13,975 nt of DNA. Source: Pseudomonadota bacterium. Lineage in GTDB: Bacteria; Pseudomonadota; Alphaproteobacteria; Rhizobiales; Rhizobiaceae. The stretch is from contig JAEWHN010000397.1 of NCBI GenBank assembly GCA_023387775.1, forward strand, positions 1 to 13,975. Reading direction: 5' to 3'. This document shows positions 7,012 to 13,090 of this stretch, piece after piece (position 1 is the stretch's first letter; each line of letters opens with the position of its first letter). The notes under the pieces were generated by a model, which was not told the origin of the DNA, did no database searches, and saw only the letters and a program-made list of their open reading frames with translations. Position numbers and translations under genes: made by a program.

Positions 7012-8634
7012 TCAGCCCCGCAGACCTGGGGCTTCCTGGCCGGTGCGTTCCACATATTCGACATAGCCGCCGCCATAGGTGTGGATGCCGTCGGGCGTGA
7101 GCTCCAGCACGCGATTGGAGAGCGCGGCCAGGAAATGTCGATCGTGCGAGACGAACAGCATGGTGCCCTCATACTGCGACAGCGCCTCAATCAGCATCTC
7201 CTTGGTGGCGATGTCGAGGTGGTTGGTCGGCTCGTCAAGCACCAGCAGGTTCGGCGGATCGAACAGCATGATCGCCATGACCAGGCGCGCCTTCTCGCCG
7301 CCCGACAGGACCCGGCATTTCTTCTCGATCTCGTCGCCTGAAAAGCCGAAGCAGCCGGCGAGCGCACGCAGCGGCGCCTGCCCGGCCTGAGGGAAGGAGT
7401 CCTCCAGCTGCTGGAACACGGTCCTGTCTCCGTCGAGCAGGTCCATGGCGTGCTGGGCGAAATAGCCCATCTTGACGCTGGGGCCGCGGGCAACTGTGCC
7501 GTCGTCTGGCTCGGAGGCGCCGGCAACCAGTTTCAACAGGGTCGACTTTCCGGCGCCGTTGATGCCCATGATGCACCAGCGTTCCTTGCGGCGGACCTGG
7601 AAATCCAGGCCCTCATAGATGATCCGGCTGCCGTAGCGCTTGTGCACATTCCTGAGCGTGACCACGTCCTCGCCCGAGCGCGGGGCCGGCTGGAACTCGA
7701 AGGCCACCGTCTGGCGGCGCTTGGGCGGCTCGACCCGGTCGATCTTCTCCAGCTTCTTCACCCGGCTTTGCACCTGTGAGGCATGCGAGGCGCGCGCCTT
7801 GAAGCGTTCGATGAACTTGATCTCCTTGGCGAGCATCGCCTGCTGGCGCTCGAACTGGGCCTGCTGCTGCTTGTCGGCGAGCTGGCGCTGCTGCTCGTAG
7901 AATTCGTAGTCGCCGGAATAGCTGGTCAGCGCGCCGCCGTCGATCTCGATGATCTTGTTGACGATGCGGTTCATGAAGGCGCGGTCGTGCGAGGTCATCA
8001 GCAGCGCGCCGTCATAGCCCTTCAGGAATTCCTCGAGCCAGATCAGGCTTTCGATGTCGAGATGGTTCGACGGCTCGTCGAGCAGCATGACGTCCGGCCG
8101 CATCAGGAGGATGCGGGCGAGCGCCACGCGCATCTTCCAGCCGCCGGACAGGCCACCGACATCGCCGTCCATCATCTCCTGGCTGAAACCGAGGCCTGAC
8201 AGCACCTCGCGTGCGCGGCCGTCGAGCGAATAGCCGTCCAGCTCCTCGTAGCGCGCCTGCACCTCGCCATAGCGCTCGATGACAGCCTCGAGCTCGTCGG
8301 CGCGGTCCGGGTCGACCATCGCGGCTTCCAGCTCGCGCAGCTCGGCGGCCACCTCGCTCACCGGGCCGGCGCCCTCCATCACCTCGGCCACCGCGCTGCG
8401 GCCGGCCATTTCGCCCACATCCTGGTTGAAATAGCCGATGGTGACGCCGCGGTCGACCGAGACCTGGCCCTCGTCGGGCAGTTCCGCGCCGGTGATCATG
8501 CGAAACAGCGTCGTCTTGCCGGCACCGTTGAGGCCGACCAGGCCGATCTTCTCCTGCTTCTGCAAGGTCGCGGAGGCCTCGATGAAGAGAAGCCGGTGGC
8601 TGCTCTGCTTGCTGACGTTTTCGATGCGAATCAT
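7012..8634 (-). CDS. ABC-F family ribosome-associated ATPase, YheS-like
   Basis: ABC-F proteins carry two ATPase cassettes and no membrane domain. They bind the ribosomal E site and help resolve stalled translation; some give antibiotic protection. The 540-residue product has cassette 1 with Walker A GLNGAGKTT (34-42), signature LSGGWKMR (162-169) and Walker B LLDEPSNHLD with Glu187. The inter-cassette linker, about 245-305, is basic and helical (RFKARASHASQVQSRVKKLE) and is the tRNA-facing motif. Cassette 2 has Walker A GINGAGKST (357-365), signature LSGGEKAR (443-450) and Walker B with Glu468. Both sites look catalytically complete. The signatures and linker are closest to E. coli YheS as I recall it, but the C-terminal extension is absent. 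The ATG at 8634 fits the family start MIRIENVSK; no Shine-Dalgarno sequence is evident. An upstream in-frame TTG lies inside the rpsP terminator and is rejected. Confidence 0.93.
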   Translation of the reverse strand: MIRIENVSKQSSHRLLFIEASATLQKQEKIGLVGLNGAGKTTLFRMITGAELPDEGQVSVDRGVTIGYFNQDVGEMAGRSAVAEVMEGAGPVSEVAAELRELEAAMVDPDRADELEAVIERYGEVQARYEELDGYSLDGRAREVLSGLGFSQEMMDGDVGGLSGGWKMRVALARILLMRPDVMLLDEPSNHLDIESLIWLEEFLKGYDGALLMTSHDRAFMNRIVNKIIEIDGGALTSYSGDYEFYEQQRQLADKQQQAQFERQQAMLAKEIKFIERFKARASHASQVQSRVKKLEKIDRVEPPKRRQTVAFEFQPAPRSGEDVVTLRNVHKRYGSRIIYEGLDFQVRRKERWCIMGINGAGKSTLLKLVAGASEPDDGTVARGPSVKMGYFAQHAMDLLDGDRTVFQQLEDSFPQAGQAPLRALAGCFGFSGDEIEKKCRVLSGGEKARLVMAIMLFDPPNLLVLDEPTNHLDIATKEMLIEALSQYEGTMLFVSHDRHFLAALSNRVLELTPDGIHTYGGGYVEYVERTGQEAPGLRG

Positions 8635-8715
8635 GGTTTCGAACGCTGTGAGGTTGCGGCGGCAGACGGCCCGGCGACGGGCGCCGGTGCGGACAGGTTT
8701 GGGGGACGACGCGCG

Positions 8716-8745
8716 AAAAGAAAACGGCGGGCCAGAACCCGCCGT
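8716..8745 (-). terminator. Intrinsic terminator after rpsP
   Basis: Read on the minus strand, ACGGCGGG (8745-8738) and CCCGCCGT (8731-8724) form an 8-bp GC-rich stem with a six-base loop, followed by TTTCTTTT. It starts 27 bases past the rpsP stop and separates the ffh-chorismate mutase-rpsP operon from the ABC-F gene, which therefore needs its own promoter in the next 80 or so bases. I could not identify that promoter. Confidence 0.9.
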
Positions 8746-8771
8746 CTGCAATTTCAGCCGAAGCCGAAGGA

Positions 8772-9167
8772 TTACTCGGCCGAAGCTTCTTCGGCAGGAG
8801 CAGCATTGGCGGCAGCCAAGGCCGCTGCAGCAGCTTCCTGCGCAGCCTTGATCGCGGCGGCGCGTTCCTGCGCCTTCTTGCCCGGCTCGCCCTTGGTCGG
8901 GTTGTTGCGGGCTTCGCGCTTGGTCAGGCCGGCTTCGGCGAGGAAGCGGGCGACGCGGTCGGTCGGCTGGGCACCGTGGCCGAGCCAGTGCTTGACGCGC
9001 TCTTCATCGATCTTGACGCGCTCGGCGTCCTTGGCCAGCATCGGGTTCCAGGCGCCCACGGTCTCGATGAAGCGGCCATCGCGCGGCGAACGCACGTCGG
9101 CGATGACAATGTGGTAATAGGGACGCTTCTTGGAGCCCGCGCGGGCCAGACGGATCTTCAACGACAT
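8772..9167 (-). CDS. rpsP: 30S ribosomal protein S16
   Basis: S16 is a small-subunit protein that binds 16S rRNA early and stabilises the assembling 30S body. The first 80 residues carry the family pattern: MSLKIRLARAGSKKRPYYHI, then DVRSPRDGRFIETVGAWNP, then VKIDEERVKHWLGHGAQPTD. The product has 131 residues against about 80 in E. coli. The extra 45 or so residues form a Lys- then Ala/Glu-rich tail (AAAALAAANAAPAEEASAE), a common alphaproteobacterial extension and not a frameshift. AGGAG stands eight bases before the ATG. It is the last gene of the ffh operon, 34 bases after the chorismate mutase stop, and is followed by a clear terminator. rimM and trmD, which often follow rpsP, are not next to it. 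Confidence 0.97.
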   Translation of the reverse strand: MSLKIRLARAGSKKRPYYHIVIADVRSPRDGRFIETVGAWNPMLAKDAERVKIDEERVKHWLGHGAQPTDRVARFLAEAGLTKREARNNPTKGEPGKKAQERAAAIKAAQEAAAAALAAANAAPAEEASAE

Positions 9168-9201
9168 TTTTTTCTCCTAGGGTTCGTTCTAATCAGGTGG
9201 T

Positions 9202-9549
9202 CTATTGTCCGCCGCGTGATGCGGAGGAATTCTCGGAGCCGTTCGACGAAGCGGCGATGGCCTCGTGATGGCGGATCACTTCGCGGATAATGAAGTTCAA
9301 AAACTTTTCCGCGAAATCGGGGTCAAGCTGCGCGTCGTCGGCAAGGCGGCGCAGGCGGGCGATTTGCGCCTGCTCGCGCGCCGGGTCTGCCGGCGGCAGT
9401 CCGTAGGTGGCCTTGAGGAGGCCCACCGCCTGGGTGCAGCGGAAGCGCTCGGCCAGCATGTGGACCAGCGCGGCGTCGATGTTGTCGATCGAGGCGCGAT
9501 ACTGGGTGAGCAGGTTCTTGACGTCCAAATCGTTCATCGCAGCGCTCAT
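9202..9549 (-). CDS. Chorismate mutase, AroQ class
   Basis: The AroQ fold converts chorismate to prephenate, the branch point for phenylalanine and tyrosine synthesis. The 115-residue product is a stand-alone, all-helical domain without prephenate dehydratase or dehydrogenase. Aligned by eye to the E. coli P-protein mutase domain, key residues are Arg18 (for Arg11), Arg35 (for Arg28), Lys46 (for Lys39), Asp55 (for Asp48) and Glu59 (for Glu52). The Gln88 position appears to be His95, in FIIREVIRHHEAI. The ATG at 9549 overlaps the ffh TGA in ATGA, indicating translational coupling; a second ATG at 9537 is possible. No signal peptide is seen, so it acts in the cytosol. The last 15 residues are a Ser/Gly/Asn-rich tail. 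Family assignment is strong; activity with the altered residue is inferred. Confidence 0.9.
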   Translation of the reverse strand: MSAAMNDLDVKNLLTQYRASIDNIDAALVHMLAERFRCTQAVGLLKATYGLPPADPAREQAQIARLRRLADDAQLDPDFAEKFLNFIIREVIRHHEAIAASSNGSENSSASRGGQ

Positions 9550-11126
9550 TTCTTCTTACCCAACCCCGGAAGCCCGCCGCCGAGGCCGGGCAGCTTCATG
9601 CCGCCGGGAAGGCCCGGCAGACCGCCATTGCCGCCGAGACCCGGCAGACCGCCCGGCAGGCCCTTGCCGAGGCCGGCGGCTTCCGCCTGCTTCTTCAGCG
9701 CCTCGAGCTCCTTGGGGTCCATCTTGGAGAGGTCGGGCATCCCGCCCATTCCAGGCATCATGCCGCCAAGGCCCATCTTCTGCGCCATGCCGCCCATCAG
9801 GCCGCGCATCATGCCGCCGCCCTTGCCCTTGCCGCCCATGGCCTTCATCATGTCGGCCATCTGGCGGTGCATTTTCAAAAGCTTGTTGATCTCTGCAGCA
9901 TCGGTGCCGGAACCGGCGGCGATGCGCTTCTTGCGGCTGTGCTTGAGAATGTCGGGGTTGGCACGCTCGGCCTTGGTCATCGAGGAGATGATTGCGAGCT
10001 GCCGGGCGAACATCTTGTCGTCGAAGCCGGCGGCCGCGATCTGATCCTTCATCTTGCCCATGCCGGGCATCATTCCCATGATGCCGACCATGCCGCCCAT
10101 CTTCTGCATCTGCTGCAACTGGCCGGCGAGGTCGTTCAGATCGAACTTGCCCGACTGCATCTTTTTGGCCATCGCCGCGGCCTTTTCCGCGTCGATGGTT
10201 TCGGCGGCCTTCTCGACCAGCGAAACGATGTCGCCCATGCCGAGGATGCGGTCGGCGATACGCTTCGGATAAAACTCCTCCAGCGCATCCATCTTTTCGC
10301 CGACGCCGATCAGCTTGATCGGCTTGCCGGTGACGGCGCGCATGGAAAGGGCCGCACCGCCGCGGCCGTCGCCGTCCATGCGGGTGAGCACCAGGCCGGT
10401 GATGCCGACGCGTTCGTCGAAATTCTTGGCGAGGTTGACGGCGTCCTGGCCGGTGAGGCTGTCGGCCACCAGCAGGATCTCGTGCGGGTTCGACGCGCGC
10501 TTGATGTCTGCCATCTCGACCATCAGCGGCTCGTCGATATGGGTGCGGCCGGCGGTGTCGAGGATGACGACGTCGTGGCCGCCGAGCTTGGCCGCCTGCA
10601 CCGCGCGCTTTGCGATGTCGACCGGGCTCTGGCCGGCGATGATCGGCAGCGTGGCGACATCGGTCTGCTCGCCGAGCTGGCGCAACTGCTCCTGCGCGGC
10701 CGGACGGCGCGTGTCGAGCGAGGCCATGAGCACTTTCTTGCCCTGGCGCTCGGTCAGCCGCTTGGCGATCTTGGCCGAAGTGGTGGTCTTGCCCGAGCCC
10801 TGCAGGCCGACCATCATGATCACGACCGGGGCAGGGGCGTTGAGGTCGATGGCGACGCCCTCGGCGCCCAGCATCTCGATCAGCTCGTCATGGACGATCT
10901 TGACGACCATCTGGCCGGGCTTGATCGACTTGAGCACGGCGGCGCCGACGGCCTTCTCGCGCACGCGATCGACGAAGGAACGCACGACATCCAGCGCCAC
11001 GTCGGCCTCGATGAGGGCGCGGCGCACCTCGCGCAGGGCAGCCGAGACATCGGCCTCCGACAGCGCGCCACGGCCTGTTAGGCCGTTGAGAATGGAGCCA
11101 AGTCGCTCTTGCAGCGATTCGAACAT
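9546..11126 (-). CDS. ffh: Signal recognition particle protein Ffh (SRP54), GTPase
   Basis: Ffh binds 4.5S RNA and the signal sequences of nascent inner-membrane proteins, then docks with FtsY to deliver ribosomes to SecYEG. The 526-residue product has an N domain (1-90). The G domain holds GLQGSGKTTTSAK (107-119), DTRRPAAQEQL (138-148), DTAGR (190-194) and TRMDGDGRGG (248-257). The Met-rich M domain (about 325-460) holds the RNA-binding stretch RKKRIAAGSGTDAAEINKLL (398-417). The C-terminus ends in an unusual Gly/Leu/Pro-rich tail (about 487-523) and KKK. It is longer than the 450 or so residues of E. coli Ffh because of this tail. The ATG at 11126 fits the family start MFESLQERL and has AAGGAAG upstream. 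It is the first gene of the ffh-chorismate mutase-rpsP operon. The ORF opens further upstream, but without family sequence. Confidence 0.97.
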   Translation of the reverse strand: MFESLQERLGSILNGLTGRGALSEADVSAALREVRRALIEADVALDVVRSFVDRVREKAVGAAVLKSIKPGQMVVKIVHDELIEMLGAEGVAIDLNAPAPVVIMMVGLQGSGKTTTSAKIAKRLTERQGKKVLMASLDTRRPAAQEQLRQLGEQTDVATLPIIAGQSPVDIAKRAVQAAKLGGHDVVILDTAGRTHIDEPLMVEMADIKRASNPHEILLVADSLTGQDAVNLAKNFDERVGITGLVLTRMDGDGRGGAALSMRAVTGKPIKLIGVGEKMDALEEFYPKRIADRILGMGDIVSLVEKAAETIDAEKAAAMAKKMQSGKFDLNDLAGQLQQMQKMGGMVGIMGMMPGMGKMKDQIAAAGFDDKMFARQLAIISSMTKAERANPDILKHSRKKRIAAGSGTDAAEINKLLKMHRQMADMMKAMGGKGKGGGMMRGLMGGMAQKMGLGGMMPGMGGMPDLSKMDPKELEALKKQAEAAGLGKGLPGGLPGLGGNGGLPGLPGGMKLPGLGGGLPGLGKKK

Positions 11127-11336
11127 CGTTCTTCCTTCTGTCTCTGACTGGTTTCCCCGCCAGAGGTAATGGTTCCGCGCGCAAGAGCCAAGCATCGAGG
11201 CCAGACAAAAGCCCAAAGCCGAAAAGCACCCGGGGGCGCATCGCGCTGCCGGGTGTTGGCCTCCGGGATCTCTTTATACCGCTATGGGTCCCGGTCGGCT
11301 GCTCGGAGTGGACTACTCGTCGCGGAATTGTGGGCG
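11127..11336 (-). other. Leader region upstream of ffh
   Basis: About 210 bases lie between the candidate ffh promoter and its start codon, with no supported gene. On the minus strand a perfect 7-bp stem, CACCCGG (11255-11249) with CCGGGTG (11233-11227), is followed by CTTTTC. This looks like an intrinsic terminator or attenuator within the leader. A TATAAA at 11278-11273 could be a -10 of a nearer promoter, but it has no matching -35. Either the leader is attenuated, or the hairpin ends transcripts from asd and the true ffh promoter lies below it. Confidence 0.4.
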
Positions 11337-11365
11337 TGTAGACAGGAAAACGGGGGCGGAGTCAA
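11337..11365 (-). promoter_or_regulatory. Candidate ffh promoter
   Basis: On the minus strand, CCTTGACT gives a -35 TTGACT (11365-11360) followed by a 17-bp spacer and TCTACA (11342-11337). The -35 fits the alphaproteobacterial CTTGAC consensus well; the -10 is weak (three of six matches). It would give a leader of about 205 bases for ffh. Confidence 0.4.
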
Positions 11366-11458
11366 GGCAAACCGCGCGTTTCGCGGCCTTGGAGAGGAGA
11401 AAACCGCCTTGCACATCTCACCGCCTGGATCGATCGGGACTTTGCTCGTGCTCCGGCC

Positions 11459-11596
11459 CGAGGATGACGGATGTGTTTGCGGCTTGCGAACAAACTCCGA
11501 CGTTGACGGTCGAATGAGACCGACGCCCCACCCCATCATCCTCGCGTCCTGAGCGCGAGCGCAGCGAGCAGGCGAAGGATCACGGGGATCCATGCC
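11459..11596. repeat. Intergenic palindromic repeat elements, probably a rhizobial dispersed repeat
   Basis: CGAGGATGA (11459-11467) is repeated inverted as TCATCCTCG (11536-11544). From 11538 a hairpin-like unit runs ATCCTCGC (11538-11545) to GCGAAGGAT (11572-11580), with an inner CTCGCG/CGCGAG stem and then CACGGGGATCCATGCC. The style matches short dispersed palindromic intergenic repeats I recall in Mesorhizobium and related genomes. There is no coding frame of note. Copy number cannot be judged from one window. Confidence 0.6.
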
Positions 11597-11639
11597 TCGA
11601 TCTCTCAACCGGCAGTCCCAGGCCCGGTCAGGGTGTGCA

Positions 11640-11659
11640 GCGCGCCGATCAGGGCGCGC
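11640..11659 (-). terminator. Hairpin after asd
   Basis: GCGCGCC (11640-11646) and GGCGCGC (11653-11659) form a 7-bp all-GC stem with a six-base loop, about 20 bases past the asd stop. No U-tract follows on the minus strand, so it is more likely a 3'-end stabiliser or part of Rho-dependent termination than a full intrinsic terminator. Confidence 0.35.
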
Positions 11660-11679
11660 CGCAAAACAGGATGCGCGGA

Positions 11680-12714
11680 TCAGGCCGCCTGCTTCTTGGG
11701 CTTGATGAGCCCGCGCGCAACCAGCAGCTCGGCGATCTGCACCGTGTTCAGCGCAGCGCCCTTGCGCAGATTGTCGGAGACGATCCACATGGCAAGGCCG
11801 TTCTCGACGGTGGCGTCCTCGCGGATGCGCGAGATGTAGGTGGCGTCCTCGCCGGCAGCGTCGATCGGCGTGACGTAGCCGCCGTCCTCGTGCTTGTCGA
11901 CGACCAGGCAGCCCGGCGCCTCGCGCAGGATCTCGCGCGCTTCTTCCGGCGTGATCGGGTTCTCGAACTCGATGTTGACGGCTTCGGAATGGCCGATGAA
12001 CACCGGCACGCGCACGGCGGTCGCCGTCAGCTTGATCTTGGGGTCGAGCATCTTCTTGGTCTCGGCCACCATCTTCCACTCTTCCTTGGTGTAGCCGTCC
12101 TCCATGAACACGTCGATGTGCGGGATGACGTTGAAGGCGATGCGCTTGGTGAACTTCTTGGCCTCCACCGGATCGGCCACGAAGACGGCGCGGGTCTGGG
12201 TGAAGAGCTCGTCCATGCCTTCCTTGCCGGCGCCGGAAACCGACTGGTAGGTGGAGACGACGACGCGCTTGATCTTCGCCTTGTCGTGCAGCGGCTTCAG
12301 CGCCACCACGAGCTGGGCGGTCGAGCAGTTCGGGTTGGCGATAATGTTCTTCCTGGAGAAGCCGACGATGGCATCCGGGTTCACTTCCGGCACGATCAGC
12401 GGCACCTCGGCGTCGTAGCGCCAGGCCGACGAGTTGTCGATGACGACGCAGCCCTGCTTGCCGATCTTTGGCGACCACTCCTTGGATATGTTGCCGCCGG
12501 CCGACATCAGGCAGATGTCGGTGTCGGAGAAGTCGTAGGTGTCGAGCGACTTCACCTTCAGCGTCTTGTCGCCATAGGACACTTCGGTGCCCTGGCTGCG
12601 CCGAGAGGCAAGCGGCACCACCTCATCGGCCGGAAAACCGCGTTCCTCGAGGATGTTGAGCATTTCCCGGCCCACATTGCCCGTGGCGCCGGCGATCGCA
12701 ACCTTGAAACCCAT
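11680..12714 (-). CDS. asd: Aspartate-semialdehyde dehydrogenase
   Basis: Asd reduces aspartyl phosphate to aspartate semialdehyde with NADPH. This is the shared step to lysine, diaminopimelate (cell wall), methionine and threonine, and is normally essential. The 344-residue product has the NADP-binding loop GATGNVG (9-15), the phosphate-binding region SAGGNISKEW and NSSAWR (95-99 area), and the active-site Cys130 in NPNCSTAQ. SVSGAGKEG begins just after Gln157. Arg235 and His242 lie in RVPVFIGHSE. All catalytic residues are present and the length is normal for the family. The ATG at 12714 has AGGAG ten bases upstream. It lies downstream of leuB, but 376 bases of intergenic DNA with hairpins and a candidate promoter suggest separate transcription. 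The surroundings are amino-acid biosynthesis genes. Confidence 0.97.
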   Translation of the reverse strand: MGFKVAIAGATGNVGREMLNILEERGFPADEVVPLASRRSQGTEVSYGDKTLKVKSLDTYDFSDTDICLMSAGGNISKEWSPKIGKQGCVVIDNSSAWRYDAEVPLIVPEVNPDAIVGFSRKNIIANPNCSTAQLVVALKPLHDKAKIKRVVVSTYQSVSGAGKEGMDELFTQTRAVFVADPVEAKKFTKRIAFNVIPHIDVFMEDGYTKEEWKMVAETKKMLDPKIKLTATAVRVPVFIGHSEAVNIEFENPITPEEAREILREAPGCLVVDKHEDGGYVTPIDAAGEDATYISRIREDATVENGLAMWIVSDNLRKGAALNTVQIAELLVARGLIKPKKQAA

Positions 12715-12756
12715 CTTCAGATTACTCCTGTCCCTCTCCGCTCGCTTCTTGGAGAA

Positions 12757-12810
12757 AGCCCGCCGGCCGTTGCGGGCTCTTCACCCCCGGGCCAGACCCG
12801 GGAGAGGGTG
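12757..12810 (-). other. Tandem hairpins in the asd leader
   Basis: Two adjacent hairpins lie 43-96 bases upstream of the asd start. One has arms AGCCCGC (12757-12763) and GCGGGCT (12772-12778); on the minus strand it is followed by TTCTCC. The other has CCCGGG (12786-12791) and CCCGGG (12797-12802) around CCAGA, extended by outer CACC/GGTG pairs. They may be a leuB read-through terminator, an asd attenuator or a dispersed palindromic repeat. The sequence alone does not decide. Confidence 0.5.
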
Positions 12811-12982
12811 AGCAGGCCAAGGGAAATCAGACCGTAGTGGTCGTTTTTTTGGCCGTAGTTTCGGTCGAAAGCAGGGATGCGGCTCCGCGCCCGGCCCGAT
12901 GGTCAGCATCGAGGCCGGGGAAATCGAATGCGAGATGAGCCGAAAAATGGCCGCGCATCGGAGGGTTCCCTGTTCGCGGCTG

Positions 12983-13010
12983 CTTTTACGCGGTTTGCGC
13001 AAATAGTCAA
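12983..13010 (-). promoter_or_regulatory. Candidate asd promoter
   Basis: On the minus strand, TTGACT (13010-13005), a 16-bp spacer and TAAAAG (12988-12983) make a reasonable housekeeping promoter (five and four of six consensus matches). It lies just beyond the leuB 3' hairpin and would give asd a leader of about 260 bases. The leader between 12811 and 12980 holds no gene I can support; it includes a run of seven T at about 12844-12850. Confidence 0.45.
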
Positions 13011-13036
13011 TGAGCGGCCGCCATGAAGACGGCTGC

Positions 13037-13075
13037 GCATTCCCCGGCAAGGCCACAGCACCTGCCGGAGAATGC
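13037..13075 (-). terminator. Hairpin terminator after leuB
   Basis: On the minus strand, GCATTCTCCGGCA (13075-13063) and TGCCGGGGAATGC (13049-13037) form a 13-bp stem with a single T-G wobble and a 13-base loop, starting 15 bases past the leuB stop. It lacks a following T-run, so it may work with Rho or protect the 3' end. It marks the end of the leuB transcript before the asd promoter. Confidence 0.6.
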
Positions 13076-13090
13076 TGGAAGTTGCAGGCG

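Noticed and set aside
9867..11081. Long open frame (404 codons) on the plus strand opposite ffh
   Set aside because: It is wholly antisense to the conserved ffh gene, has no recognisable domain, and is His/Asp/Leu-rich as expected for the opposite-strand shadow of a GC-rich gene.
11127..11679. Possible small RNA or tRNA gene between ffh and asd
   Set aside because: No cloverleaf, no 4.5S/ffs-like hairpin with its conserved loop, and no other RNA family was recognised; the visible hairpins are explained as leader and repeat structures.
11635..12837. Long open frame (400 codons) on the plus strand opposite asd
   Set aside because: Antisense to the intact asd gene, with biased composition and no family resemblance; a codon-bias shadow.
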